A DNA stretch of 64,000 bases from Cololabis saira. Lineage: Eukaryota; Chordata; Actinopteri; Beloniformes; Belonidae. The stretch is taken from assembly GCF_033807715.1 (NCBI RefSeq), contig NC_084590.1, positions 35,305,505 to 35,369,504 of the forward strand, read 5' to 3'. Each line of letters begins with the position of its first letter. Position 1 is the first letter of the stretch. Both the position numbers and the translations under genes were made by a program. The notes under the pieces are model-generated. The model ran no database searches. It saw nothing but the letters and a program-made list of their open reading frames with translations, and had not been told where the DNA came from. Positions 13,401 through 27,502 of this stretch are shown here, one piece after another.

Positions 13401-15488
13401 CTAACTCCCAAAACAGTTTCATATTTCATTATCTTAATCTATTTATTGAGTTGAAAGAACCCCGCTCCTCCGTTACGGACTGCCTTTGAAGCTGTGGGCA
13501 GTACATGAGGTGTTATGGCGGCCAAACTGAGTGAATAAATCACATAAATGCTCCTTTAGAAAAATAAGGGTAAACACTGTCCTTGGAAAGATTATAAGAC
13601 ATTTCTATGACTGCACTCTTATCAAAGTTATCCTGTCTTTTCACTTGTGAGGTTATCTGACACAATACTTTTGTAATCTCCACAGATGACTGAGGGAGCG
13701 CTGGAGTTTTTATTCAAACCCCCCTTTTACATTCCTCCTCTTCTGCCACAGTACAATGAAACTTTTCTCTTTGTCATTTTTAGGCCAATTTTCACTTAAT
13801 ATTTCAAGTCGCATTTGTTTTTTAAATAAACTATAAGACTAGTACAGTATCTGCATCTCCTATTTGGCCTCCCTCCCTTGCAGCTGCATCTCCAGCATCT
13901 GTCTCCTAATATATCCACTAGGCCTCCTCTTTATGTATCCAAATCCTCTCAAACAAGCCTTTCTTACTATATCAAAACCATTGAGGCTTTAATATTTCTA
14001 ACCAGAGATACCAAAGTGATAAAATATATTGATCAAAATCTCTCGCGGGACTGCATTTGGCTTACATATCAAATAACAAGGTGCAAGTTTGAAGACTACA
14101 TGTGTCTGTGTGTCTAACATATCACGAAACCATTTGAGACTCTCACAGTGAGAAGCATTCGTATTGTTACACAAGTGGCCTCAGGACAGTAGAAGTCGAA
14201 ATGAAATTGATGCCTTTGGACCCGAGCACCTCAGGAATAGATTGTGCAGCCTATGAAGTAATTCTGGAGGGCTTTACTGGATGAAGTTACAGTTTTCCAG
14301 GTCTTGTGTTTTGATCCACAGACAAAGCAGGTTTGTGGGGCTTTTGCTTTCACCTAGAAAATACTGCTAATTTAGAAAAATTGTGTCTAAGAGTGACGAG
14401 GAAAAACACCTCTGTTTATCTGTTAATTCAGGATTCAACAACGGGAAGATGTTCTAAGGCTACCACAAAACTTCTCTGGAAAGCCTCCAGTTGATTCCAA
14501 TCACAGTTGTTGAGAGAGCTTGAGAACACACGTTGAAGAGGATTGGGAGGTGCAACCGTGTCTTAGCTTTTCATCTTTGGGTTCCTGTGCAATTCAGGAT
14601 AGAATTGAAAAATCTTCTCCTCACATGTACTCCAAAGTACATTAAAAACCTCGTGGCTCCATGTATCCCCAGTAGAGCAATTAGCTCCGCAGGCTTACTT
14701 CTAGTTTCAAGAGTTTCCAAAAGTAGAAAGGCAGACAGAGCCTTCAGATATCGGGCTTCTCTTTTGTGGAAACAGCTCCCAGTTTGTGTTGGAGAAGAAA
14801 ACATTCTCTGAGCCTTTAAGATCAAATGTTCTTTTTGATAAATTTAGAGTTAGGGGGGGGGGGGGGTAGCTTGCTGGTTTCTCAACCAGACTGCTGGGGG
14901 ACGTCTCGTGATGCACGGGCTACCCGTCCTGAGCATGATTCAGCGGGAGGTCCACTCCTGTTAAAAGGGAGTTTTTCCTTTCCACTATCGCCCACGGCTC
15001 CATATTTGCTCAGGACGAGGAATAGTGATTCAATCCAGTGTGTTGGCTTCCTTGGCTAGACTGCTTTTTTGTGTAGATATGGTTAAAAGGTTATAAGAAA
15101 TTGGATCTAACTGATCGATAATTGGACCGTATTTAAAATGCCATCAGATGTCCTCTTTTGTGATTTGGTTGACAAATAAACTGAACTGAATCTATATGAG
15201 GATGTAAACCCACCTCCAGGACCTTCGGGCTGCCCTGGCGCCCTAGTGTGCCCAAGATCAGACCCCATCTGCTGGCCAGTCGGGCTCTGTCAATAGCCTG
15301 CAACCTTAAATCACGCATGGCCTCATGGTCGTAGTACTCCCTGGAGAACACCTTACTGTAGGGGTCGTATCTACAAATAGAGATGAGACACACAGGTGTT
15401 AGTAGGATGTGTGCTTGAGCACAAACAGACAATATCATGAACATTACTAGCTGTTGTTCACATATCTATCTTGAGGAAAGAAATGCGC

Positions 15489-15521
<33 letters not shown>

Positions 15522-16180
15522 CAGAAATCCAATCATGAGAAGCCATCAAGTATGACAGAAGTGAGTTTATCTTAGGGAAAAAGGAGGCATTTCTGAGCTT
15601 CTAATCTCCTTTTCTCAGTTACAAGAAGTACACTTGAGATTAAAATCTTGTTTATGAGAGAGACCTGTGATCTGTGCAGCAGTGCATATGTCTGCTACAA
15701 CCTACTTTCACTTTGCATGCAAACAAGGTCCCAGCAGAAGAGCATTTCATCCTGACCAAAAAACTGAAATGGTAGTGAGTGCAATAATGATCAGAACTGC
15801 CAATGATTTTTAGAATGGAAATCCACTGAATAAAAAAAAAAATATTTGATAATAAAAATTATATGATTGAAGTGATTTGTGGCATTACATACATTTTTAT
15901 TTGCAAAACTGCTTATTTTTGCAACTGTTTTTTTTTCCAAACTGATTTTATTAATTGCATATCATCAGTGCTGATAAAAAAATGTGACGTTATCTGGAAC
16001 GTATGAGCACTCCAGCCGTGTGAGTGTTTTTTTTTCCAGCAATGAGAAATGTACTTATTTCTAACTAATTTCAGAAATGAATTGACTGCTACTACAAAAT
16101 AGGATAACGTGGTACCCAAAGGTACCGAGATTGTTTGCAGGACTTGATTGCGACAACTGGATCATATAGATTTTTCACGG

Positions 16181-16222
<42 letters not shown>

Positions 16223-19200
16223 TCGTTATTAATATGACCAACAGTAGATTTAAGGAAAGATAAACAACAGAGACATGACTACATTTGACAAACTTTCACT
16301 GTACCTGTAGGCAGGGATACTTGGGTTTGCGATCATGATCGACTCTAAATGAAATCTTCCATCTCCAAGGTAACTATAGAAAACACAGAGATAAATTCAT
16401 TTTAATGTATATCAAATTATATTTAGAAAAAATGAAAAAAAGAAACCCTCAAAACTCTGATCAAAGGATCAAAACTCTGGGACAGCTGAAAATACAAACT
16501 TTTTTTAATTTATCTTCAAAACTTTATTAATGTCTGCAATTGCTAAAGTGTTTGCAGGCAAAAAGACTAACGGGGTGGAGGGTTTCCCACTTCCGCTGTC
16601 CAAGAAGATGACCCAAACGATTGGAGCATGCTGTTTACCAAGAACACAAGCTCTTCCAATTAACCCGGGGTCTGATGCTGGGGATTCAGCGAAGCTCAAA
16701 CAGAGGCAGAGTTCATAAACCATAAATGCGTAGTCGGATGTTGGGAGCCTTTAAAAACACACTCAAAGTCTCTTGCATAAAGCCCCTTCACTGCGAGGCT
16801 GAGAAGAGTCCTGTCGTCGCGAGGGGGCTCAGGTTGGGTCCTCTTCAGAGCTGAAGCAAGCAAAGAAATTCCCTAATTGGTTTCTGTTTGGAGCAACTTG
16901 AAAGAGGCTGTCGGTGGTTACAAATATGCTTTGCCCAGTGATATGAATACCCCACCCTTTATTTGCAAAGTCTGTTTATGTAAAAAGACACATCAATGCC
17001 TCTGAATGATCTTTGCAATAAAACTGAACAACACCACAAAATGAATTGAAGTGTAGCCTCTTCCCCCTGCCTGTTGTTGCTTAGAGACTTCCAAGACCCA
17101 CATTTAATTACATCCAATGAAAAGAAAGGGTCTGCTGCCTTCTGACCACTGTTGTCCTGAGAGGTCTTTTGCTGTGAGAATCTGGTTCTCCCTCCAACTA
17201 TGCAAACCTGCTGTTGCTATAATGAGAAATGTTACGTGCCGTTATGCTATTGTAATATTCCCATTATCATATTGTTCTATTATGAGAAAGAACTGGAACA
17301 CTGCAGCAGATAGAAATGGTCCACTGATCATTAAAGCTCTTTTCAATGCACTTTCTGGCCCGTTCAAATGGGTCTCAATACTAATACGCTGCTATTCAAT
17401 CTTTATAATGCTCAAATAGCTCATAAATGCAATTACAGCTGCTACATATACCATTGATGGGGGTTCGAACAATGGTAAAGGAAACGACTTGAAACACTGA
17501 TTCATTTCTAATTAATTTAAGATTATCTAAAATTAAATAATATAATATCGATGATGAAAAGCGCGCACAGTTAAGAAGAGGAATCAGTGTTAAGAAGCTT
17601 GATTTTAGCTCTCCTTGAAGATGGTGAATTATCAGTCATGTCTTTACCTTAATGGTAACATAAAAGAAAAAGGGTTTAATTACAAAAGGGAACTGTTACT
17701 AATTAATTAAGCTTCCGGTGTTGGTGCCGTGGTGTAATAAAACACTTTGTATTTGGTGCTACACTAGAAAAGGAGATTTAGCCCACATGGGTAATATAAC
17801 CATGTGCACTGAATGCAAGAACGAAAGTTAAAAAGAAGGTACCGACTGAGGCGGGCCAATCGATTCTTCTCTATACACTCCTGCACACCACAACTGACAA
17901 GATCAAAGACACCATAGACTGGATTAGCAGGTGAAACACTCTGAGACTACTTTTGTCTACACCAATGCATGTAGCACAGCTTGTCCAGGTGGTGCTGCTT
18001 TAATCCCACTCACCCGCGAGGTTTTAAACGCATGGACCAACACTAAATGTGTGTAGATCACACACACAGGAGGAGATGCACCTATGCATAATCAAATCAG
18101 GGGAATTACATTATCTCACTGTGCGCAACAAAGCACAAGCTTTTCTCTGCAGAAGACAGGCACAACATGTATCAACACAAAGCAGCTGCGGGGATGTTGT
18201 TCGCCGCTCGGATCCGATACTTAGTCAGTTCGCTTTCTTCTCTGCTGTACAGGCATCACTTTGAAAAGCATCACCTGTGTACTGTTCGTGCGAAAACACA
18301 GAAGAGCTGGTCTTTTAGGATAAGCACAGCTACTGATGGGATTTGTCATGTTTTTCCAGACGAAATTTAAGTTAAAACAGGCAATCGCACGAGCTGAAAC
18401 TAATTTACGAACACTGTGACGCGCAAGCTATCAATTTTCATCATGCGCACGTCACAGTAGGCGTCATACTTCGGGAAAGCTTTTCTTTAAAAACTTGGAT
18501 GATTTGGCAAGGATGTGGATGTGTTGCAGTTGGAAAAAAGCCAAACTTTGTCAGCCTGGATCCAATTCAGTGATTTTCACAGTGAGGAGGTATTTTTAGC
18601 CTCACTGTTTGGGATCAGCATCAGGCTGTTTCTGGCTCCACAAAACACACAGACACAGCTAGTTAGCCCTGCCAGCGATGTCCCGTGTGACTGGAGTATT
18701 GTCACACTGATTATCACTTGTATCAAATAGCTGAGCACGACATTGGCAGGAGGGAGAGTCAGAGGTGGTGGTGGTGGGGGGTGACAATAACTTGATGAGT
18801 CAATGCTGAATAATACCTTCTAGCTAAAAAAAAAAGGAAAGGAAAAGAGAAACTAGTAAATACCGTATACATCATTGGCTTAAGCTGCAGGATGGAAGAC
18901 GGGGAGAAAAGAGATTCCTTACATTATGGCATCTACGTGGCGATCCAAGCGTGGGGAGGTACAGCCCAAAATTTCTCCTGGTGACAGAGGACGACACTGC
19001 GGGACAAGGACATCGTACTCTGGCTTCAAGGCTGCACTCACGGCCTGTGACGTGGACGAAGGGAGAAGGAATACAACTTAAAGGTTTTCAATACGTGGGA
19101 AAGTGACAGTAAATGTTTGACTTTGTAGTTGCCGTTTTTTTTATTTTTTTTGTCGTTTCTTTTTGAAGTAAGTTCTGGCTTACAGCGTGAAACTGCAGAA

Positions 19201-22200
19201 AGCTGTGCCAACCTCCATCCCACATTTCCTGTAGCTGCTTATAAGATGCTCTGGATGAATTTTGGACTCTCCCTTTCAATTAAAGCTGTTACGATTCAAC
19301 AATACTTCTGGGATATCTTGACTGAGCAGCAATTTTCATTTTAAAATGCCAGTACTCTTTGTTCACCCATTCAAGACATGAATTAGACCTTCTAAACCGT
19401 TGTCTCATTGATTTACTTGTGCTTTGGCTGGTTTTCTCCCAAACATCAGTAAGACAACCAGTCCCTAAGCCAAACAAGTAGCAACAAAGCACGAAGCTGC
19501 CTCTACTATGTTTCAGAGTTTGGATGAGGCTTTGGTTGGTGTGTGCAGAGCATTTATTTCATTAAAACTCTGACCTTGTCCAAAAAAAAAACACATTGCT
19601 GAAGAAGAACTACGTTTTGTAAAGATGAGGCACAACATGTTTCCCCCCCCCCCTTTCAGAGACTTGTAGTTTAATTCAGTGACCTTCAGGGCATCTTTTT
19701 GTAGAGAATAAGTGAAAACACGAGTTAGTATTTTGAAAAGAAAAATATGTGAAAGTTAAGAAAGTAGATAAATCTGAATATGGTTTGCTCAGGATTGCAA
19801 ATTGTGCTATACAAGTGAACTTGGCAGCATGCCCACTCCCCAAAGAGGGGGGCGTCCATCCTAAAATCTTACATATTATCCAGACAGAAATATGTTTTCT
19901 GCAATCCTTCTTCTAAGACCATTGTGAAATATGTGATCTCATGTGTTGCAAGCCTGAAATGAAAAACTGTATAAATCCTACAATATCCTATTGTCTGAAA
20001 TGAAAAAAAAAAAAAAAAAAAGCCTCAACAAACTAGAAACATCCTCTTTTTATGTTGGTTGGTGACAAGTTCAGTCCTCCGAGAGGGCTTCCCCCCCCAG
20101 AGTAGACCCAAACCCCCCCCAGCTGAGGGGGTTTGGGCCTTTGGTGAGGAACGCCTGCTGGATTCCTCCCTATGGAGGTGCGTTGGGCGTATCCGGGGCA
20201 GACCCATGACAGGCTACAGGGATTATATCTCTCCGCCTCTCTGCTTGGGCTGAGTGCAACTTATAGATGGATGGATTTAAAAAAAGAAAAAAGAACACGA
20301 AACTCTGTATATAGTTATAGTCTGTCTCCTATGTAAAAGGGAAAGAAAGTATCAGTGAAACGACAGGGTTGCTGGTGATGGGTAATGGGGCAGGCAATGA
20401 AAAAAGCCATAAAGACTTTACAGAGATTGTGGCCCCCAAGTAGAAGACATGGGTGACAAGTTATCTCACAGATTTCATCTCACCACAACCACGGCTATTT
20501 AAATCTTTATGATTCTGCAAAATAATGATAGTATCCATCACATGACATGTGGATGTAGAGAAGAGGAATCTTATTTGCTGTAAAGAGAGCTGTAAACCTC
20601 AAGAAAAAAAAAATTCTTACAAATATTGGGAAGCATTAAAGCAAAGTTAGAAGATTAAAAAACAAAAACTGTTTGCATATTCAGAGGTTAACTGATAAAG
20701 TAGATTATCTAAGGTTTCGCATAGGGAATATGGGAGTATGCCAAGCTTCTCCCGCCCATACTATGCAACATTAATAAGCCAACATGCCTACATCTAACTC
20801 ATACGACATGAGTAGGATATAGGTAACCATGCATACATAACTACCCCCTAACATGTGCACTTATACGTATGGATGTTCAGAAACATCCAAACATACGGAG
20901 TAATATTACCCAAAGGAGCAGAGCATAAGTTAAAAATAGCAGGAGCGACATTAGTGAAAGCCCACAGTGGTGATGGTTGAACTCCACAAATGAAAGCTGC
21001 AGAGTACACGATAGAAGAGGGAGGCAGCGAGTCTGAAGGTGGGATGTTAAAGCTTAATACTATAGCTGTTGCCACTGCTTATGTAAAGAGCTGTCCTGAG
21101 CACGATGCTGAACTGGGAGGCCTTCCGAGGTCATTGCACCTTTCGAATCAAAAATAACTGCTGCCAGAATTGACAAACCCACACTTGAATTGAGCTTCAG
21201 AGAAGTGTTCATAAAAGCTAGGAACCACAGAAAATATCCTGTGCTGAGTGCTGGGATGTACGTGGGTGTGAGTATTCCAGTTCTGCACATGCGAATTACA
21301 TCACGTCATACATAAAAATGATATACATCATTTGAGGCAAAGACGAAACAAAAACAAAAAAGAGGTTTATCCTCAGGTATCATTTTAAAGGTGTTTGTTA
21401 GGTTCTGTTTTCTTTTCCCTGAAACAAAAGTGAATTCCATAAGCACACAGAATCATGCAAGGCAGTGTTTATTCACCTGCAGTGCTGCCACAAACTGAAT
21501 CGTGCTGACGAGTGCCAGAGATTGTCCACCAGGGAAGTTGAACCTGACTGTATCCAGGAAGTGTGCATTGTCCATCTGGATATCCACAAACACATACAGC
21601 ATCTTAATACCTGCCGTGGAATCTATGGGGACTATAGGAAGGCACAGACAGAGAAAATACAGATTAATAATTCACTCTATTATGCTGGGTAAGCCAGCCT
21701 TATATGCACTATTGATGAAGCCTCAAACATTAACGTGCTGCACATGTTCACATGTGCAGCTATGTGGAAACCATGAATACACATCTATAAGTCCCAGCTG
21801 TGAGGTATAACTGAAACTCAGATCAAGTTTCTGGCTCATTCAGGAACTGATGCAGAGGCTGCAATTATTTAGGGAGGGAGGGGGACATGCGATTGCTATT
21901 GCCATTAATTTCACAGGCCATTTACCCCGCACCCGAGGCGCTGCAGCTAAAGATGCGCCAAGTTAGATGCCGAGCAAAGTGGGCAAAAGTCCAAGAAAGG
22001 GTGTAGATAAACCAGAACAAATATTGTGTTGATCACCACAATTATTGGTCTTTTACCACATCTAGTTTGCACATGTGGAGCAAACACTTTTTGTTTTTGG
22101 TTCCATTTAAATAAATGACCCATTAATGTTGCAACATTTTATGAGCCGGTGCAGCTCACTCGATGAGAATAAAACAAACATTTGTCATACAAGTTATTCT

Positions 22201-25200
22201 GCTTAAAAATGTAATTGCCTGTTTATTTTTTCCCCCCATTAGCATGAAATCCTAATAGTTGTTTACAGAATTCTACAAAAAATAATGAGAAATTAACAGA
22301 GAAACAGAAAAAGTAAGTCTGTTTGCTGCATAAACTTTCTAAAGAAAATTCTCTAGGCAGACATCCCCCGACCACAGTGAAGACCACATGTGAGGCATTT
22401 TAAAACAAGTCCTCTTGATGAAATAGTAGAAAACAATTTAGAAGTGTAATATTCCTTTTTTTAAACAGGAAATTAAGATGCTTATGTAAACATACTGAAT
22501 GTTTTTGGTCTGAGTCAGGGATGGATATCCAACCAAACAAAAGGAGCAGTGCTCATTGCTGTTACATCTCAGCAAAGAGGAAACCTAAAGACGGCCTTTT
22601 GCTGCAGGGCTCATGTTGAGAGGAAAACCTAAACACGTGAAGGTGAAAGGGTTTGTGGAGACGAGTAAGACGAGCAGCTGTCTGCTGCTTGTTTATCGGC
22701 ACTCCCAACACATAAAGGGCTCAGCAAAAGGACATCGATCTGTGTTCACTTTAGCATGGTAACCTCAGTGCACTTAGGTACTGCAATTAGAGAGACATTC
22801 AATGAGATGGATAATACTCCCAGTACCTTCGCTGGCTTTAATCTCATGTGTTAAAGCAATAAAAGCAATTAGCACAGCATGTTATTAATGTCCGTGCAAA
22901 CAAATGCGAGAGCACAGGTAAGACGAAGAAGATGTTTACCAGAATCGTGTATCGATTTGTTTCAAATGCTTTGTTCAAAGTCAGTTTGTTAAAACAGAAC
23001 ACATACTACATTGTGATAAAATGGGTATAATGAAGATTATACTGTGATTTTATGAGCCACTGTTTCAGTTTATAGCAAACATTACCTGGCCTCTCATTAA
23101 TACTTGGCTGCTCAGTGCAATAGTTGAACTATTCAAACAAAACAAAAAAAAAAGCTCTTATGGGCAAGTTTGGATTAAACTTCTGTAAATGCATTTAGAT
23201 GGTTCAAGACCAGGATTCTGAGGATCTATTTGGGGAGCCAAAATAAAACAGATTATGCCTGAATGAATAACTCACAAAAAATAATAACATTTAATGTCCC
23301 CCTAGAGGTCTGTGGTGGGGTATTTATCTGATGTCTTCTTGTATTTTGAGCTGCGTCTTTGAAGGGCGACTGTGTAAAGACTAGCCAATATTAATGTGTA
23401 TATGAGCAGTCAGCTCAGACATTTTCTCCTCCCTTCGCCCCACTCTTATGCATACATACATATTTGTTTTATTTCATGGACTCATATAAAACTTGGTATC
23501 TGCTCCTTTGTCGATTATGCACTGTACTGAGCCCCGAGCAACGTCTCTAAACCCGCCTGCAGCAGTATTATCATCCTTCTGAGAGGACAGGATCCATGTT
23601 TCTGCTACTTGTCTGGGGTCAGATGTAATACCAGGTCCCCGGCCTCCCTCATCATAGCTCGATTGATTTTAATCCACATTCATCAACCACCTGAAAATAC
23701 AGTTTCATTTTTCCTCACTAACTGTGCTTTTAAATAGCTGAAAGTTCAATTTACTACGGAAATATCTCTAATAGGAAAGGAATTGTGGGAAATGGTGCGT
23801 TATATTATATCACATCCTTTAGCAATACGCCATTGAGCAACTTCACACACACACACCTTTCTCACACGCACAATGTTGCTCTCTCTCTCTCATATCACAC
23901 AGGTGGGACCAGATTATAGTAATTTCTAGCAGATATACATGTCCCATCGTACCATCTAGGTTAGGTTTAAATAAGCCTTTGGCTGCTGAAACATTTTAGG
24001 TACTAAAGTGCTTTTACAGTGGTTAGCTCTTAACTTAGCATTTGCTTATTTAAATCCAGGTGGTGACTTTTATTTATTTATTTTTAAGAGCCAGGGCATG
24101 TATTAAAATGTTGACATTTTCCATTCTCCAGAATTAGTTTGTACATCCAATCTTTGAGGACTGCACAATTACTTCAACCTGCACTTGTGCAGAACGGCAC
24201 GCTTTCACACCACTAAAGGTGAACGGACATGCTTTAGCACCAGGCAACTAAAAGAGATGGAGGAGGGGAAGAATCTGCATATTCATTAGCCAGGGAATAC
24301 TAAATGAGGTAAAGGTGTACAGTTACATCTGAAGTCATTAAAAGCATGAAAGCGTACCATCTATGCATGAATACATGGCATCTACTAAATAATAAAGACA
24401 CATATGTCTAAATGTGTCATTTAGATTAATGGAGGCAATATTAAATAAAAATTCCCACGCATAATAATAAATCCCTCTAAATCATGACTAGATTTCGTTG
24501 CTCATGGAGAGCTGCGCTTTAATAATGATGACGAAATATGGAAGGCACCAACACCCAAGAACAAATACTACAGAGAAAATAAAAGGGATGAAGGGGAGAC
24601 AACCACTATGAGTCAGTCAAAACACACTCTTTCATCTCCCTGCAGGTGGCTGACATGTTGGGAAACAGTGCAGGTGATGTCCCCATGACTGGCTGGTGCA
24701 GGCCAGGATCATACACACAGCCATGGACAGGCTTTCCCTGTGAATCTGTACATTGTTCTGTTTTTTGAAAATGCACTTCATCAATTACTGTCTGATCTAA
24801 CTTCAAAACCCTCTGTGTTTGAGTCTTTTGAACATGAGGGGGGGATGTGTACCCTTTACATGTCTTCTGTAAACATCCCACCCTATGCTCATATAACTCG
24901 TCCATGATTAACAAATAATGAATGCGCTCGCACACAAGCAGAGCACAAACTAATGTCAAGATGGGTGTTCAGCCATCTTAAAATTCTCCTGGTCATTTCT
25001 GGTATTTTGGAGAGGGGAACTCATTCTGGCAGAGATGCATCAAAACTATTGATTTAACATTTCCTCTCGAGTTCTGCAAGAAATGGACAACAGAGGCAAG
25101 GGTGAAGGTCCTCAGCAGCTGCCCGAGGTTTTCAAAAGGACGGCACTAATGCATGTTCCCCATCGATCTGACGGTTAAATGCGGTGTGCAGGCTCCAAAG

Positions 25201-27089
25201 GTCTGATATCCTTTCCATATAAAGAGCTGTGCAGATTGCACTAACTAGTTACATTTTCCGCTCATCGATAGCTCCACCTGTGAGTCTCAGTTTGTTTTCC
25301 TGTCTTTGTTGGAGCTCCTTTTTTATTCAGAACACTCGCGAGGTGGGAGCCCTCTTAATGTCGCTCCTTGAGGTGGATTGTGGCTTCATCGTGATGGAGA
25401 AACAGAAGAAAGAAAGAAAAAAAAACATGCACACAGATGGTAAAGGGTTGTACTTACTTAGACAACTGTGGCCATAGTGAACCATGAAATCGGCTCCAAG
25501 GGCTCGGGCGGTGAAGTCATCCACGCAACAGGCCCCGTAAGTCACATCCCCCATCACGATGGTATCAGCCTCTGTGAACCTGGGACGCACAAACACATGC
25601 GAGACCTACTCAGTGCAGTGTCAGACCATATGCACCTCTTGTACCTTCTTACAATAGATATCAATACACACAGCATTCAAGGCACGCTGTGATTATGTGA
25701 GAGCAGAGTAAGATCAATTCCTGTAACCTTGCAGAGAACAGTATGTACATCAGTCAATGACTGATTTCTCAGAACATCGGGGTGACTTAGTGCTCTTCTT
25801 TTGCTCTTACTGACTAGCAACCAAATGCCAAAGCACAAAAGAAGCTGACTAATAGTCAAAGCCCTGCCAGTTGAGGGTTAATAGGTCATCAGTCCAGTCT
25901 TTCTAAGAGGAAGAAACCTACACAGTTGGGAAAAAAAGCAAAAGATGACTGACTCAAATAAGGTTATTACCTGTTTACGGCATGGATTTCTGACTAAGAC
26001 CAGCAAGAAGTAAAGAAAATAGCGTAAGCAATAGAAAAGTCTCTGCGGCATTAAAATAAACCATTCAGAATAGATGCTTTGTACTACAAGTGGGTTGTGT
26101 AAGTGTATCACGGACCTCGTGGACCTAATGTTCCATTTTGCAGTAACAGTGGACAAAATCACAGTCTTCTTAAGAGCAACATTGACAAATTCCCCAGGCA
26201 TCTGCGTACCCAGATCTTTTTAAAAGTGCTGCACCGTACACAAAGGAAAGGACAGATATTTTATCACCCTTTATGTGCAAATACGAAGTAAAACCATTAC
26301 GGCTTAATAAAACGAATAAAAGCTGATAAGAATAGATGGAGCTGGAGGTGTTGTAAAGAAGGAGAGAGGGGCAGCCAAGGACGAGGTTGTGGAAGGTGCT
26401 TCATTCCAGGTATTTGGGGCTGAAGTCTGACAGATTTAGGGTAGACACAAAGTGTAGAACAAAAGAAAAAGACACAGGGCTTGGTAACAGAGGAAGGTGC
26501 TAAACAGACATGTCTACAAACAGAATAGCCTCTGTAACAACCAAAAGATTCCATAATGGGTCTCCTGTTGCTCAGTCTTTTAACCTGCACCCATTGTTAG
26601 CTCTTTCCTGGCTCTTCCCTCCGCAAGGAGCCCCAGAAAAACTACTTATTTAGCCTTTCCACTCTCATTTTGTCTGATGTAATCTCTTCGTTGATCTCTC
26701 TCTGGGCTACTCATCATTGTCCCCTTGTAATTCATGTTGTTTCTTCCCCCCCCATTCCCCTGTCCCTTCTACTCTAATGGCTGTGCTCAAGTGCAGGGAA
26801 ATGCAAGCCATACGAGCCCAGAAAAACAGACAAGAACAACTTATCTGGTAAGCAAATATTTGCCTTTGATGGTTTGATTCAATAACCGTCTCTGTTGTCA
26901 AGGTTTTGAACATGTCTACATAAGCTCCACTGCACTGGGAGCCAACTTGTAGGTAACGACGGATCATTTCAAAGTATATCTATAATATATATATATATTA
27001 GGGCTGTTCGATTAATCGATTTTAAATCGTAATCGCGATTATGTAATTAGAACGATGTTAAAACGTGAAACTCTAAAATCGATTTTTCC

Positions 27090-27121
<32 letters not shown>

Positions 27122-27441
27122 GGAAATATAACTTACTGTATGTTCGCAAGTGCTGATTTGCTGATTTTTTTTTTTCAGAGATAAAACTTTATATTTTATT
27201 ATATTTTTTAAAACTTTTTTTCAACTTATTTTACAGAGTTTTGCACTTTATTCATTCATTTTTGGTTTAATAAGAGCAAAGTTTGCACTTAAAGCCTAAT
27301 GGGGCAAATGTTCAATAAAAAAACTGCATATTTGAAATCATTTCTTTGCCTTTTGTCAATTCACAAAATAATCGTAATCGAAAATCGGATTTTGAGAGAA
27401 AAAAAATCGAGATTTTATTTTTGGGCAAAATCGAACAGCCC

Positions 27442-27502
<61 letters not shown>

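Noticed and set aside
15913..16119. Frame next to dph1 exon E as an extra exon
   Set aside because: Exons E and F join in phase without it, and it has no homology to Dph1.
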